64,000 nt of DNA from Formosa agariphila KMM 3901 (GCF_000723205.1 NZ_HG315671.1:1647351-1711350); one strand, 5' to 3'; positions 1 to 9,268 are shown, numbered from the stretch's first letter. The notes: a model not told the origin generated them from the sequence alone. Made by a program: numbers and translations.

Positions 1-2
1 AT

Positions 3-143
3 TTAAAAGAATGCGATTTAGAATGCAGTCTTATAAAAATTTTAGGAACAACCACACCTAAATTGTACTTGAAAAACCTTATTTTTGAAACTGATTTAGT
101 TTTATTTTATGAAGATAATTTCAATGATTCCTGCGCGTTATAG
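3..143 (+). CDS. Possible C-terminal end of an upstream gene (partial)
   Basis: A frame without stops runs from the window edge to a TAG at 141-143, giving about 46 residues with a natural-looking composition (for example [17 protein letters not shown]). It would overlap the start of kdsB by 35 bases in another frame, which is longer than usual overlaps, so this may be chance. No family is recognised. No convincing frame is seen on the other strand of this stretch. Confidence 0.3.
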   Translation, partial: LKECDLECSLIKILGTTTPKLYLKNLIFETDLVLFYEDNFNDSCAL

Positions 144-837
144 CGCTTCTCGATTTCCGGGAAAATTAATGCAAGATTTAGGAGGGAAAACAGTAATTCT
201 ACGGACATATGAAGCTACCGTAGCTACTCAATTATTCGACGATGTAATTGTGGTTACAGATAGCGATATTATTTATAAAGAAATTATAGATAATGGAGGT
301 AAAGCCATGATGAGTATTAAAGAACACGAATGCGGAAGCGATAGAATTGCCGAAGCGGTAGTAGGTTTAGACATAGATATTGTTGTTAATGTACAAGGCG
401 ACGAGCCCTTTACAGATGTAGAATCGTTGAGAAAATTAATAGAAGTTTTTAAAGATGATACTGAAAAGCAAATCGATTTAGCGTCTTTAATGGTACATAT
501 TACCGAAGTAGATGAAATTAATAACCCAAATACGGTTAAAGTTATAGTTGATAATTTTAATTTCGCATTGTATTTCTCTAGAAGCCCAATTCCTTATCCG
601 CGAGACAAAACTATTGATGTAAAATATTTTAAACATAAGGGCGTTTACGCCTTTAGAAAAGAAGCCATTTTAGATTTTTATAAATTACCAATGATGCCTT
701 TAGAAGCTTCAGAAAAAATTGAATGCATTCGTTATTTAGAGTATGGCAAGCGCATTAAAATGGTAGAAACAGATGTACAAGGTGTAGAAATAGATACACC
801 AGAAGATTTAGAACGCGCTAAGAAATTATGGAAATAG
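109..837 (+). CDS. kdsB: 3-deoxy-manno-octulosonate cytidylyltransferase (CMP-Kdo synthetase)
   Basis: Activates Kdo with CTP to CMP-Kdo in the cytoplasm for lipid A inner-core synthesis. The 242-residue length is normal. The nucleotide-binding start [12 protein letters not shown] is at residues 8-19, NVQGDEP at 94-100, SRSPIPYPR at 157-165 and [15 protein letters not shown] at about 199-213, all hallmarks of KdsB. The ATG at 109 puts the N-terminal motif at its usual distance. It overlaps the following HAD gene by 10 bases, so the two are translationally linked. Because a KdnB-like gene lies two genes downstream, the true substrate could be 8-amino-Kdo, as for the Shewanella homologue; that part is inference. 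Confidence 0.95.
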   Translation: MKIISMIPARYSASRFPGKLMQDLGGKTVILRTYEATVATQLFDDVIVVTDSDIIYKEIIDNGGKAMMSIKEHECGSDRIAEAVVGLDIDIVVNVQGDEPFTDVESLRKLIEVFKDDTEKQIDLASLMVHITEVDEINNPNTVKVIVDNFNFALYFSRSPIPYPRDKTIDVKYFKHKGVYAFRKEAILDFYKLPMMPLEASEKIECIRYLEYGKRIKMVETDVQGVEIDTPEDLERAKKLWK

Positions 838-1532
838 ATTACAGTAACATTAAAGTTATTGGTTTTGATGCAGACGATACGCTTTGGGTTAACGAAACGT
901 ACTTTAGAGATGCCGAAGCAGAATTTGGTAAATTATTATCGCAGTTCGAGACCATAAACCAAATAGATCAAGAGCTATTTAAAATGGAGCTTAAAAACCT
1001 ACCTCTGTATGGGTATGGTATTAAAGGTTTTGTGCTCTCGATGGTAGAAATGGCCTTAGAAATATCCAACAATACAGTGTCTAATAATACCATTAAAGCC
1101 ATTTTAGATATTGGAAAAGATATGATTAATAAGCCAGTAGAATTGTTAGATGGTGTAGAATCAGTTTTAAAAACATTATCAGAATCTTATCGTCTAATTG
1201 TAATTACTAAAGGCGATTTATTAGATCAAGAACGAAAATTAAAACAATCGGGATTGCTTGATTATTTTCATCATATAGAAGTGGTTAGCGATAAAAAAGA
1301 AGAAAATTATTCAAATTTATTGAATCACTTAGATATCAAGCCAAGCGAATTTTTAATGGTAGGAAATTCATTAAAATCAGATGTTCTTCCATTAATACAT
1401 ATAAAAGCACAAGCCATTCACGTTCCATTTCACACAACTTGGGTACACGAACAAGTTACAGCGCAAGAAACAAATGGTAAAGCCTATAAAACTGTACAGA
1501 AATTATCAGATTTGTTGCAGTTTTTAAAATAA
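828..1532 (+). CDS. HAD-superfamily hydrolase (YjjG/phosphoglycolate phosphatase-like)
   Basis: Haloacid dehalogenase-fold phosphatase of 234 residues. Motif I DADDT is at residues 14-18 with nucleophile Asp14, motif II Thr127 in VITKGD, motif III Lys156 or Lys157, and motif [11 protein letters not shown] at 178-186. A helical cap between motifs I and II (about 20-105) makes it a C1-type HAD, not the short KdsC type. It overlaps kdsB by 10 bases and is followed 30 bases later by the iron alcohol dehydrogenase family gene. Its position in a Kdo cluster suggests a sugar-phosphate or nucleotide substrate, but the sequence does not identify it. Confidence 0.85.
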   Translation: MEIDYSNIKVIGFDADDTLWVNETYFRDAEAEFGKLLSQFETINQIDQELFKMELKNLPLYGYGIKGFVLSMVEMALEISNNTVSNNTIKAILDIGKDMINKPVELLDGVESVLKTLSESYRLIVITKGDLLDQERKLKQSGLLDYFHHIEVVSDKKEENYSNLLNHLDIKPSEFLMVGNSLKSDVLPLIHIKAQAIHVPFHTTWVHEQVTAQETNGKAYKTVQKLSDLLQFLK

Positions 1533-1562
1533 GATATAATACACATTATTACCCAATATATA

Positions 1563-2645
1563 ATGAATTTTAAAAATTTTCCTATGGTGTCCAATGTAGT
1601 TTTTGGACGAGGTAGTTTTAATCAACTCGAAGAAATTTTACTTCTTAAGCGGTTAAATGTAAATGCTCCATTTATATTTTTAGTTGATGATGTTTTTCAA
1701 GGTAACGAGAAAATAACATCAAGAATTCCGTTGTCTTACGAAGATGAAATAATTTTTATCTCCGCAGAAGAAGAACCTAAAACATCGCAAGTTGATGCAT
1801 TAGTAGAACATATTATTTTAAAATTTAAAGACCGCCCTTCTGGGATCATAGGTATTGGTGGGGGCACACTTCTAGATTTAGCGAAAGCTGTTGCTATTAT
1901 GATAACTAATGAAGGTGAAACTAGCGATTATCAGGGGTGGGATTTAGTTAAAAACCCAGCTATTTTTCATGTTGGTATTCCTACAATTTCAGGAACGGGT
2001 TCCGAAGTTTCTAGGACTACTGTTTTAACTGGTCCAGAAAAAAAATTAGGAATAAACTCAGATTATACACCTTTTGATCAGGTGGTGTTAGATCCAGAGT
2101 TAATTGCAGATGTACCAAAACAGCAATGGTTTTATACGGGTATGGATTGTTACATTCACTGTATCGAATCGTTAACGGGTACGTATTTAAATGCCTTTAG
2201 TCAGAGTTACGGCGAGAAAGCATTAGAGTTATGCAAAGAAATTTTCTTAGGTAACGACTTATCTCCGGTAGAATCTCAAGATAAATTAATGATGGCCTCA
2301 TGGCACGGTGGTATGAGTATTGCCTATTCGCAAGTAGGTATTGCACATGCAATGAGTTATGGTTTATCGTATTTATTAGGTACTAAACATGGTATTGGTA
2401 ACTGTATTGTGTTCGACCAATTAGAAGAATTTTATCCAGAAGGGGTAAAGCTATTTAAGGAGATGAAATTAAAACATGATATACAATTACCTACTGGTAT
2501 ATGTAAAGATTTATCTGATGCCGATTTTAATACTATGATTGATGTGGCTTTAGGATTAGTACCGCTTTGGGAAAATGCACTGGGGTCGAATTGGCAAAAA
2601 ACAATAACGAGAGCTAAATTACGTAGCATGTACGAACAAATGTAA
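1563..2645 (+). CDS. kdnB: Iron-containing alcohol dehydrogenase family, KdnB-like (Kdo 8-oxidase)
   Basis: A 360-residue group III iron-dependent alcohol dehydrogenase. The nucleotide loop GIGGGTLLDLAKA is at 97-109, GIPTISGTGSEVS at 138-150, and the iron ligands appear to be Asp195, His199, His262 and His276. In Shewanella, KdnB of this family oxidises C8 of Kdo, after which aminotransferase KdnA makes 8-amino-Kdo; both sit near a dedicated KdsB. The kdsB/HAD/iron-ADH order here matches that idea, but no KdnA gene is inside the window. Family assignment is firm; the Kdo 8-oxidase call is inference from context and overall resemblance. Confidence 0.7.
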   Translation: MNFKNFPMVSNVVFGRGSFNQLEEILLLKRLNVNAPFIFLVDDVFQGNEKITSRIPLSYEDEIIFISAEEEPKTSQVDALVEHIILKFKDRPSGIIGIGGGTLLDLAKAVAIMITNEGETSDYQGWDLVKNPAIFHVGIPTISGTGSEVSRTTVLTGPEKKLGINSDYTPFDQVVLDPELIADVPKQQWFYTGMDCYIHCIESLTGTYLNAFSQSYGEKALELCKEIFLGNDLSPVESQDKLMMASWHGGMSIAYSQVGIAHAMSYGLSYLLGTKHGIGNCIVFDQLEEFYPEGVKLFKEMKLKHDIQLPTGICKDLSDADFNTMIDVALGLVPLWENALGSNWQKTITRAKLRSMYEQM

Positions 2646-2666
2646 TGTACATTAAAGTAGAATAAT

Positions 2667-3221
2667 ATGATGAAATCGCTTTATACGTTTATTTATTATA
2701 AACTAATGAAATGGAAAATAATAGGTGATTTTCCAGCCGATTTAAAGAAGTATATGGTGATTGCTGTTCCGCATACCAGCTGGCACGATTTTTATATTGG
2801 TATATTACTTCGGAAAATAAAAGACACACCAATTAATTTTGTTGGTAAAAAAGAGTTGTTTAAAGGCCCTTTAGGATGGTATTTAAAACAAGTTGGCGGT
2901 GTAGAATTAGATAGAACTCCAGGACAGAATAAAGTAGAGTCTATTGCAAAATTGTTTGAAACGCGAGATGAATTCCGTTTGAATATAGCGCCAGAAGGCA
3001 CGCGTAAAAAAGTAGATAAATGGAAAACAGGATTCTATTACATCGCTAAAGAGGCTAATGTGCCTATTGTTATGATTACTTTCGATTTTGGTAAAAAACA
3101 GAATGTAATTTCAGAACCTTTTTATCCTACAGATAATATGGAAGCCGATTTTAAATATATGCACAGCTTTTTTAAAGACGTAAAAGGTAAAGTTCCAGAA
3201 TATAGTTTTGATGTAGATTAA
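2667..3221 (+). CDS. 1-acyl-glycerol-3-phosphate acyltransferase-like protein (PlsC superfamily)
   Basis: A 184-residue membrane-associated acyltransferase. The catalytic H(X)4D motif HTSWHD is at residues 36-41, with His36 and Asp41, and the acyl-acceptor motif PEGTR is at 109-113. It is shorter than PlsC itself and resembles the small lysophospholipid/glycerol acyltransferase homologues common in Bacteroidota. It begins 21 bases after the KdnB-like gene, so it probably ends the kdsB operon. Two consecutive ATG codons occur at 2667 and 2670; either could start translation. Its stop overlaps the stop of the convergent SMR gene by 4 bases. The substrate is unknown. Confidence 0.8.
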   Translation: MMKSLYTFIYYKLMKWKIIGDFPADLKKYMVIAVPHTSWHDFYIGILLRKIKDTPINFVGKKELFKGPLGWYLKQVGGVELDRTPGQNKVESIAKLFETRDEFRLNIAPEGTRKKVDKWKTGFYYIAKEANVPIVMITFDFGKKQNVISEPFYPTDNMEADFKYMHSFFKDVKGKVPEYSFDVD

Positions 3222-3544
3222 TTAGATACAAATTTTAATCCTACAATAGAAAGTATTAAGGTCGAAATAAAGAATACTCGCCAAAAGTCTGCAGGTTCTT
3301 TAAATATGAAAATACCCACTAATGCTGTTCCTACAGCACCAACTCCTGTCCATACCGCATATGCCGTTCCTATGGGTAAAGTTTCTGTAGCTTTAACTAA
3401 AAGTACCATGCTTATGGTTAAACACACTAAAAAACCAATATACCAATATGTGGCGATAGGGCCTTCTGCATATTTGGCTTTACCTAAACATGTTGCAAAA
3501 CCAATTTCAAATAATCCAGCTATGATAAGTAAAACCCAATTCAT
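3218..3544 (-). CDS. sugE: SMR-family exporter, guanidinium (Gdx/SugE) subtype
   Basis: A 108-residue inner membrane protein with four predicted transmembrane helices that works as a dual-topology dimer, exchanging cation for protons. The essential glutamate is Glu13 in AGLFEIGFA. The signature TAYAVWTGVGAVG at about 60-72 is of the Gdx/SugE type (guanidinium, some quaternary ammonium compounds) and unlike the QacE/EmrE type. No guanidine riboswitch is visible in the 50-base gap to the DUF3050 gene upstream, with which it may be cotranscribed. Confidence 0.9.
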   Translation of the reverse strand: MNWVLLIIAGLFEIGFATCLGKAKYAEGPIATYWYIGFLVCLTISMVLLVKATETLPIGTAYAVWTGVGAVGTALVGIFIFKEPADFWRVFFISTLILSIVGLKFVSN

Positions 3545-3594
3545 AATACAATAGTTATAATGTGCGAAAAACTAAATAGTTTTTAAGTATAAGA

Positions 3595-4416
3595 TTACAC
3601 CAATTCTTCTTTATTGGTATTAATGATATGATAAATATTATCCCATAGAATGATACGGTGTTCTAAAGCTTGTTTAGCTACGGTTAGCACTTCTTCCCAT
3701 TTAACCATATCTGTACCGCATAATTCTCTAAGCATTTTATAAGACAACGCACGGTGATTGTCTTGCTTTAAATATAGATACCGATTTAATAAAAATGTAA
3801 GTTTGTTACATGGGTTTTCCTCCGTAGCAATAGTACTTACTACATTTAAAACTTTTTCAGAGTTAATATCTTCTCTTCCAAAAATAAATACTGAAGCCAT
3901 TAAATGAGGTTTACCTGTTTCAATAATTTCAAAAGTAAACTCAATAAAATCTTTTATAAAACTAGGAATATAAACCAAGTGTGCGGCTTTAGATACCGCT
4001 ATGTTATTTTCTATAAGTTCTGTAAACGTAGTTATTAAAGTGGTATTAGCTCCAATTTGTTCCATTCCGTCTAAGTACATTTCAAAATGACTTTTGGTTT
4101 GTCCCAACTCGTTAACATCACTTTCTTCTGCGGCAACAATCTCGTTTATAAATTTAAAAATCTCTGGATATTTATTAGGCACCCATGGTAATTTAAACGT
4201 AACAAATTGTAATTGCAATGTTTTTAATAACGACATAAAATCCCAAGCGGTGTATACATGGTGCTCCATGAATAACTTTACATCCTCTGGTGTTTTAAGG
4301 ATGCTGTATAATTTATGATGACGAATTTCGTATTGTAATTCCGATAATTCTGATTCTATACGCTTAATATGAGGCATATGTTGAAATGGATAAATGAATA
4401 ATTTTAAGGATTTCAA
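3595..4416 (-). CDS. DUF3050 domain protein (heme-oxygenase-like helical fold)
   Basis: A 273-residue soluble, mostly helical protein recognised as DUF3050 by its HHVYTAWDFMSLLKTLQ segment at about 52-68 and the EESDVNE motif near 97-103. The family is thought to share the heme oxygenase/TenA-like helical fold; the conserved His and Glu/Asp residues could bind a metal, which is inference. No biochemical role is established that I know of. It lies 50 bases upstream of the SMR gene on the same strand. Confidence 0.85.
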   Translation of the reverse strand: MKSLKLFIYPFQHMPHIKRIESELSELQYEIRHHKLYSILKTPEDVKLFMEHHVYTAWDFMSLLKTLQLQFVTFKLPWVPNKYPEIFKFINEIVAAEESDVNELGQTKSHFEMYLDGMEQIGANTTLITTFTELIENNIAVSKAAHLVYIPSFIKDFIEFTFEIIETGKPHLMASVFIFGREDINSEKVLNVVSTIATEENPCNKLTFLLNRYLYLKQDNHRALSYKMLRELCGTDMVKWEEVLTVAKQALEHRIILWDNIYHIINTNKEELV

Positions 4417-4493
4417 ATTTACAAAACCCTAATCACTTATTTATACGTTTTAAAATTTTATTAAAATTCTACTACGTTTTAGGGTTGTAAGAT

Positions 4494-4525
4494 AAAAAAG
4501 AGGGCCATTTTTGGACCTCTTTTTT
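4494..4525 (-). terminator. Hairpin terminator downstream of yebC
   Basis: Inverted repeat with arms AAAAAAGAGG and CCTCTTTTTT, an internal mismatch and inner arms CCA/TGG, loop of five T. A T-run follows on both strands. It lies just past the yebC stop. Confidence 0.75.
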
Positions 4526-4549
4526 ATAAATATATATTTTTAGAAAATC

Positions 4550-5278
4550 TTATTCTTCTTCGTTAGAAGCTTCAGTCATTGTATGATATACATTTTGTAC
4601 ATCATCATCTTCTTCAATTTTCTCTAAAAGTTTTTCTACATCGGCAGCATCCTCAGCAGACAATTCTTTAGTTACTTGCGGAATGCGCTCAAATCCAGAA
4701 GATAAAATTTCTATACCTCTAGATTCTAATTCCGATTGAATTGCCCCAAAGCTTTCAAACGGCGCATAGATTAAAATTCCATCGTCGTCTGCAAAAACTT
4801 CTTCGGCACCAAAATCGATTAATTCTAACTCTAATTCTTCAGGATCTAATCCTTCAGCAGTAATTCTAAAATTACAAGTATGGTCGAACATAAAAACTAC
4901 AGAGCCAGAGGTTCCTAGACTTCCGTCGCATTTATTAAAATAGCTACGTACATTGGCAACAGTTCGAGTATTGTTATCTGTTGCAGTTTCAACTAAAATA
5001 GCAATTCCATGAGGTGCATAACCTTCAAAAAGGACTTCTTTAAAATCGCCTAAACTTTTGTCGCTTGCACGTTTTATGGCACGTTCTACATTGTCTTTAG
5101 GCATGTTAACGGCCTTGGCATTTTGGATTACCGCCCTTAACCTTGCATTACTATCTGGGTCAGGACCACCTTCTTTAACAGCCATTACAATGTCTTTCCC
5201 AATTCGAGTAAAAGCTTTACTCATGGCAGACCAACGTTTCATTTTGCGTGCTTTACGAAATTCAAAAGCTCTTCCCAT
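4550..5278 (-). CDS. yebC: YebC/PmpR/TACO1 family protein
   Basis: A 242-residue member of the YebC family, recognised by the MGRAFEFRKARKMKRWSAMS start (the family start is a variant of MAGHSKWANIKHRK), PDSNARLRAVIQNAKAVNMP and GTSGSVVFMFDH. The acidic C-terminal tail rich in Glu and Asp is typical. Members have been described as transcription regulators and, more recently, as translation factors that relieve ribosome stalling on proline-rich stretches. It has its own promoter-like box upstream (5314-5321) and a terminator downstream, so it is probably monocistronic. Confidence 0.93.
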   Translation of the reverse strand: MGRAFEFRKARKMKRWSAMSKAFTRIGKDIVMAVKEGGPDPDSNARLRAVIQNAKAVNMPKDNVERAIKRASDKSLGDFKEVLFEGYAPHGIAILVETATDNNTRTVANVRSYFNKCDGSLGTSGSVVFMFDHTCNFRITAEGLDPEELELELIDFGAEEVFADDDGILIYAPFESFGAIQSELESRGIEILSSGFERIPQVTKELSAEDAADVEKLLEKIEEDDDVQNVYHTMTEASNEEE

Positions 5279-5313
5279 TTCTTATGTATTTTAATTTTGT
5301 ATTAAGTCGGTTG

Positions 5314-5321
5314 CAAATTTA
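5314..5321 (-). promoter_or_regulatory. Bacteroidota -7 box for yebC
   Basis: TAAATTTG on the minus strand matches TAnnTTTG and lies 35 bases upstream of the yebC start. I see no TTG at the proper -33 distance. Confidence 0.45.
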
Positions 5322-5348
5322 AAAAAATTAAGCCAACTGTGATATATT

Positions 5349-5642
5349 TTAATCTTCTTCTGGTTCTAATATAGATTCTATTGCAGCGGCTAATTTAAAA
5401 TCTTTTTCTGTTACACCATTTTTACTGTGTGTTGTTAAAGAAACTGTTAGCACATTGTATACATTAGTCCACTCTGGATGATGGTTTAAGGCTTCGCATT
5501 CAAAAGCAATTCTGCTCATGGCACTAAAACAATCTTTGAAATTTTCGAATTCAAATTCTGAATGAATGGCATCGTCATAATAGTCCCATCCAGGAAATTC
5601 TAATAGACGTTTCTCGATATCTTGTTCCGATAATTTACTCAT
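5349..5642 (-). CDS. phhB: 4a-hydroxytetrahydrobiopterin dehydratase
   Basis: A 97-residue pterin-4a-carbinolamine dehydratase that recycles the pterin cofactor of aromatic amino acid hydroxylases. The active-site motif is visible as EALNHHPEW (residues 50-58, with His54 and His55) and the later THSKNGVTEKD (about 71-81) contains the third histidine, His72. Length is normal. It lies between yebC and the sugar-type reductase, all on the minus strand with 54-70 base gaps. No hydroxylase gene is in the window. Confidence 0.93.
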   Translation of the reverse strand: MSKLSEQDIEKRLLEFPGWDYYDDAIHSEFEFENFKDCFSAMSRIAFECEALNHHPEWTNVYNVLTVSLTTHSKNGVTEKDFKLAAAIESILEPEED

Positions 5643-5696
5643 AGTTGTATCTGTTTTTGATACATTAAAAATAGTGAAATTTAAGCGTAAAATCTA

Positions 5697-6527
5697 TTAG
5701 ACCTCTAATTCTGTCAAGATTTGTTTACTTAAAACTTGTAAGTGTTTGGGTAGTAGATTTTCCTTTGGTAAAACAGCTAAATATCGATCGTTATTCGTGG
5801 TGTAAACTTGTTTAATTATAGGATTATATAAACCTATAGATGAAATTATTTCTCTAATAAACTCATCGTGATGTACTAAGTCTGTGCTTCCTAAATGAAA
5901 AATGCCGTATTTATTTCTATTGATTAAATAATGAATTTGTTGTGTGATTTTAGAATCGGTGGTCACATTCATTATTAAATTAGGAAAAACTTCAATAGAC
6001 GTTTTATCGTGTAAATGCTGTTTTATTTCTTTAACTCTAGGTGATTGTGCACCAAAAACCATAGGCAATCTTAAAATTGCGATTTGCTTTTTAGGAAGAC
6101 GCATGAGCATATTTTCAATTTTAATTTTGAAATGCCCGTAAACACTATGACTAAGCGTTTTGTCTAATTCGTAACTTGGAAACTGGCTATATGCATCGAA
6201 AACATTTGCCGAAGAGACAAAAAAGAGTCTTGTATTGGTAGCTAAAATGTATTCGGCCATGTGATTGTGAGCAATAATCTGAGCAGAAAAATCGCCTCGT
6301 AAAGCCGAAATAATTATGGTAGGTCGAACGGCTTCTAGAATTTCAAATACATCGTCTTCTTCAACATTATATTGAAAAAAATGTTGATTTTCTTCAAATT
6401 CTTTTCTTGCAATATTATAGGTGCCAAACGTATTAAAATAGGAGCAAAGCTCTTTATATATGGCGTTGCCAATAAAGCCGCTTGCTCCTATAATTAAGAC
6501 TCTATGTTTAACTTCGTTCCCCTTCAT
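5697..6527 (-). CDS. NAD(P)-dependent RmlD-like sugar-nucleotide reductase/epimerase
   Basis: A 276-residue extended short-chain dehydrogenase. The Rossmann motif GASGFIG is at 14-20, SSANVFD at 105-111, and the catalytic pair Tyr130/Lys134 is in VYGHFK. This layout resembles dTDP-4-dehydrorhamnose reductase (RmlD), but no rhamnose genes are adjacent, so the substrate is unknown. It lies 30 bases downstream of gcvT and is probably cotranscribed with it. Confidence 0.8.
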   Translation of the reverse strand: MKGNEVKHRVLIIGASGFIGNAIYKELCSYFNTFGTYNIARKEFEENQHFFQYNVEEDDVFEILEAVRPTIIISALRGDFSAQIIAHNHMAEYILATNTRLFFVSSANVFDAYSQFPSYELDKTLSHSVYGHFKIKIENMLMRLPKKQIAILRLPMVFGAQSPRVKEIKQHLHDKTSIEVFPNLIMNVTTDSKITQQIHYLINRNKYGIFHLGSTDLVHHDEFIREIISSIGLYNPIIKQVYTTNNDRYLAVLPKENLLPKHLQVLSKQILTELEV

Positions 6528-6557
6528 TCTATCTCCTTCCTGAGAAGTTTAAGTTTT

Positions 6558-7628
6558 CTAACCTTTGTAAAAAGGTAATTTTACCACTGTAGCAGGAATC
6601 GCTTTTTTACGAATTTGAATATTGATTTTACCATCTACTACAGCAAAATCTTTAGGTACATAACCTAAACCAATTCCGATACCTAAAGAAGGCGACATCG
6701 TTCCCGAAGTAACGACTCCAATTTTGTTTCCGTCATTATCTACAATATCATAATCGTGACGTGGAATTCCACGTTCGTCTAATGTAAATGCAACTAATTT
6801 ATTTTTAACACCTTCTGTTTTTTCTGCTAATAAAGCTTCAGAATTAGTAAACTCTTTAGTGAATTTAGTAACCCATCCTAAACCAGCTTCTAAAGGAGAT
6901 GTAGTATCGTTAATATCATTTCCGTATAAACAATATCCCATTTCTAAACGTAAAGTATCACGTGCCGCTAATCCAATTGGTTTTGCGCCAGCTTCAACAA
7001 CTTTATCCCAAATTTGTTTGGCTTCTTCGTTTTTACAGTAAATTTCAAATCCGCCACTTCCAGTATATCCAGTCGCAGAAATAATTACATTTTCAATACC
7101 AGCAAAATCACCAACTTCAAAATTGTAAAATTTTATAGCCGATAAATCATGACTAGTAAGTGGTTGCATTGCTTCTACAGCTTTTGGACCTTGAATGGCT
7201 AAGAGCGAGTAGGCATCACTTAAATTACGCATGTCTGCACCAACATCGTTTTTAGATGAAATCCAATTCCAATCTTTTTCAATATTACTCGCATTAACAA
7301 CTAATAAATACGTTTCTTCTTTTAATTTGTAAATCAATAAATCGTCTACAACACCACCTTTATCGTTAGGTAAATAACTGTATTGCGCTTTTCCAATAGT
7401 TAATTTTGTAGCATCGTTACTACTAACTTTTTGAATAAGAGCTAGAGCATTAGGACCTTCAATTAAGAATTCTCCCATATGGCTTACATCAAACACACCA
7501 ACAGATGTTCTAACTGTTTCGTGTTCTATATTTACACCGTCGTATTGCACAGGCATGTTATATCCTGCAAAAGGAACCATTTTAGCACCAAGTGCTTCGT
7601 GAGTTGTTGTTAAAGCTGTATTTTTCAT
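6558..7628 (-). CDS. gcvT: Glycine cleavage system aminomethyltransferase (T protein)
   Basis: A 356-residue T protein that takes the aminomethyl group from lipoylated H protein and transfers it to tetrahydrofolate, releasing ammonia. Family marks: [10 protein letters not shown] near 20-29, VSHMGEF at 48-54, the catalytic Asp in [10 protein letters not shown] (91-100), and [18 protein letters not shown] around 222-239. Length is normal. The H and P protein genes are not in the window. The promoter-like box lies at 7651-7658. Confidence 0.96.
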   Translation of the reverse strand: MKNTALTTTHEALGAKMVPFAGYNMPVQYDGVNIEHETVRTSVGVFDVSHMGEFLIEGPNALALIQKVSSNDATKLTIGKAQYSYLPNDKGGVVDDLLIYKLKEETYLLVVNASNIEKDWNWISSKNDVGADMRNLSDAYSLLAIQGPKAVEAMQPLTSHDLSAIKFYNFEVGDFAGIENVIISATGYTGSGGFEIYCKNEEAKQIWDKVVEAGAKPIGLAARDTLRLEMGYCLYGNDINDTTSPLEAGLGWVTKFTKEFTNSEALLAEKTEGVKNKLVAFTLDERGIPRHDYDIVDNDGNKIGVVTSGTMSPSLGIGIGLGYVPKDFAVVDGKINIQIRKKAIPATVVKLPFYKG

Positions 7629-7650
7629 TTATACTGAATTGATTGTTGAG

Positions 7651-7658
7651 CAAAAGTA
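7651..7658 (-). promoter_or_regulatory. Bacteroidota -7 box for gcvT
   Basis: TACTTTTG on the minus strand matches TAnnTTTG, 22 bases upstream of the gcvT ATG. Confidence 0.5.
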
Positions 7659-7764
7659 TAGAAATTTATCTGTTTATAGGAGTTGAGACTTTATAAAATA
7701 AGGTTAAATGCTGGTAGAAAACCCCTTGGAAAGCTAACTGATAACTATATATTTTAACATTTTT

Positions 7765-7795
7765 TTGTGATTAGAAGGCTTTACATGTATATTTG
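7765..7795 (+). promoter_or_regulatory. Complete Bacteroidota promoter for the porin gene
   Basis: TTG (7765-7767, within TTTTG) followed after exactly 20 bases by TATATTTG (7788-7795) fits the TTG-N19to21-TAnnTTTG pattern. Transcription would start near 7801. The in-frame TTG at 7793 that could be taken as a start codon lies within the -7 box, so translation must start later, at the ATG at 7817. Confidence 0.75.
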
Positions 7796-7816
7796 ATTAA
7801 CAACCAAACTAACCTT

Positions 7817-9268
7817 ATGACTAGCAATCAGTATTTTAAATGCCGTATTACTTTTGTGTTTGTTGTACTCTTTGCTTTAGGTACACAACTTACAAATGCT
7901 CAAATAAATTACGAATACTCTAATAACAAAAATTTTGCTCTAGGATCTTATGGTCGCGTAGGCGTAGATTGGAGTTTTGAAAATGGAGAATCTATTGGTC
8001 GACGATTAAACTTGAACAATATGGGAAGTATTGGTGGCCGTTTAGAAGAACAAGATTATGTAGAATTAGTTCCTAATTTTATGTTTAGACCTAAGGCTGG
8101 AGACAGTACAGAAATACATGTGCAAGTTCGCCTGTCAATATATTCGAGAAGTTTAACGTACATAGGTAACACCTCTACCTCGGGCACAGGAGGATTAACT
8201 TTTCAGCTACCAGAATTGTATGCAGAAGCTCGAAATATTAGAGGTAAAGATTTAAACATTTGGATTGGCTCTAGAGTGTATCGTGGTCCAGATGTGCATA
8301 TTGCCGATCACTTTTATTATAACGATCACTCTGGACAAGGTGTTGGTGTAGAATATAAAAAATCGCGTCTGGCAGCCATATTTGTAAGTTCTGTAGATAC
8401 GACATCTACTTTACCACCCTATTTTTATTTAAATATTGAAACAGGAACACCAAGTGCAGCTTTAAGGCAGCGAACGGTTTTGGTTGGAGAACATGATTTT
8501 AAAGTGAATGAAAATTCTACCATTTCGGCATTAGCAGAACTTCATTATATAGGCGATGGTAATAATGGAAATGAGACTACAGAAAATGAAGATATTGAAG
8601 ATGCAGTTAACTTTCCTTCAGACCGTGGATTTGTAATTGGTGGACGCTATCATAACGAATTTAGTAGAATGAAAGCAGGTTCTTTTAACGATTTCACTTT
8701 AAGATACGGCACAGGAATTGCTAACGGCGGTGATGGTGGAATGTCTAAAACATGGCTAACTTATGGCGCTCCAAATGAATCTTTAACGTTTAAAGGTGCT
8801 TACTCGTTGGCTTTAGTAAATCATACCGTTTTAAATGTATCCGATAATTATGCCTTTAATGGTTATGTTATTTTAACACATAGTAAGGGTGGAGCAGACT
8901 CTAATGGTTTAGCGCCTACCTATTTTGGAAAGGAGGTTTACAATCGGAAAACAGATTTTACAATAGGATCTAGAAACGAATTTTTTATTTCAGATTATTT
9001 TCATCTCTTGGCAGAACTTCATTATTCTCAGCGTAAAGACGGAGAAAATCCCACAGCAAGTATGACTAAGTTAAGTGTGTCTCCTGTGCTTGTGCCTACA
9101 GGAAAACGAAATATTTGGGCTCGGCCACATTTAAGATTTGTAGCCTCTGTAGCGCGCTATAATGATTATGCAATGGAGAGTTTATACTCGCCATATCTTC
9201 AATTTGTAGGAGAAAAACGTTGGGGATATTATTTAGGATTTAAGGCAGAATGGTGGATTTGGAAATGA
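7817..9268 (+). CDS. LamB-type carbohydrate porin (outer membrane beta-barrel)
   Basis: Outer membrane barrel of 483 residues from the ATG at 7817; a TTG eight codons upstream overlaps the promoter and is rejected. A signal peptide of about 29 residues ends at TNAQ. The segment LPELYAEARNI...WIGSRVYRGPDVHIADHFYYNDHSGQG (about residues 137-177) is the maltoporin-like signature, including the barrel strand with paired aromatic residues. The final residues EWWIWK give the aromatic C-terminus expected of barrels. It probably admits sugars or other small solutes. There are no adjacent sugar-use genes, so the substrate is unknown. Confidence 0.75.
   Translation: MTSNQYFKCRITFVFVVLFALGTQLTNAQINYEYSNNKNFALGSYGRVGVDWSFENGESIGRRLNLNNMGSIGGRLEEQDYVELVPNFMFRPKAGDSTEIHVQVRLSIYSRSLTYIGNTSTSGTGGLTFQLPELYAEARNIRGKDLNIWIGSRVYRGPDVHIADHFYYNDHSGQGVGVEYKKSRLAAIFVSSVDTTSTLPPYFYLNIETGTPSAALRQRTVLVGEHDFKVNENSTISALAELHYIGDGNNGNETTENEDIEDAVNFPSDRGFVIGGRYHNEFSRMKAGSFNDFTLRYGTGIANGGDGGMSKTWLTYGAPNESLTFKGAYSLALVNHTVLNVSDNYAFNGYVILTHSKGGADSNGLAPTYFGKEVYNRKTDFTIGSRNEFFISDYFHLLAELHYSQRKDGENPTASMTKLSVSPVLVPTGKRNIWARPHLRFVASVARYNDYAMESLYSPYLQFVGEKRWGYYLGFKAEWWIWK

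Noticed and set aside
3306-3554. Open frame on the plus strand opposite the SMR exporter
   Set aside because: It is the antisense of a well recognised SMR gene and has no family resemblance.
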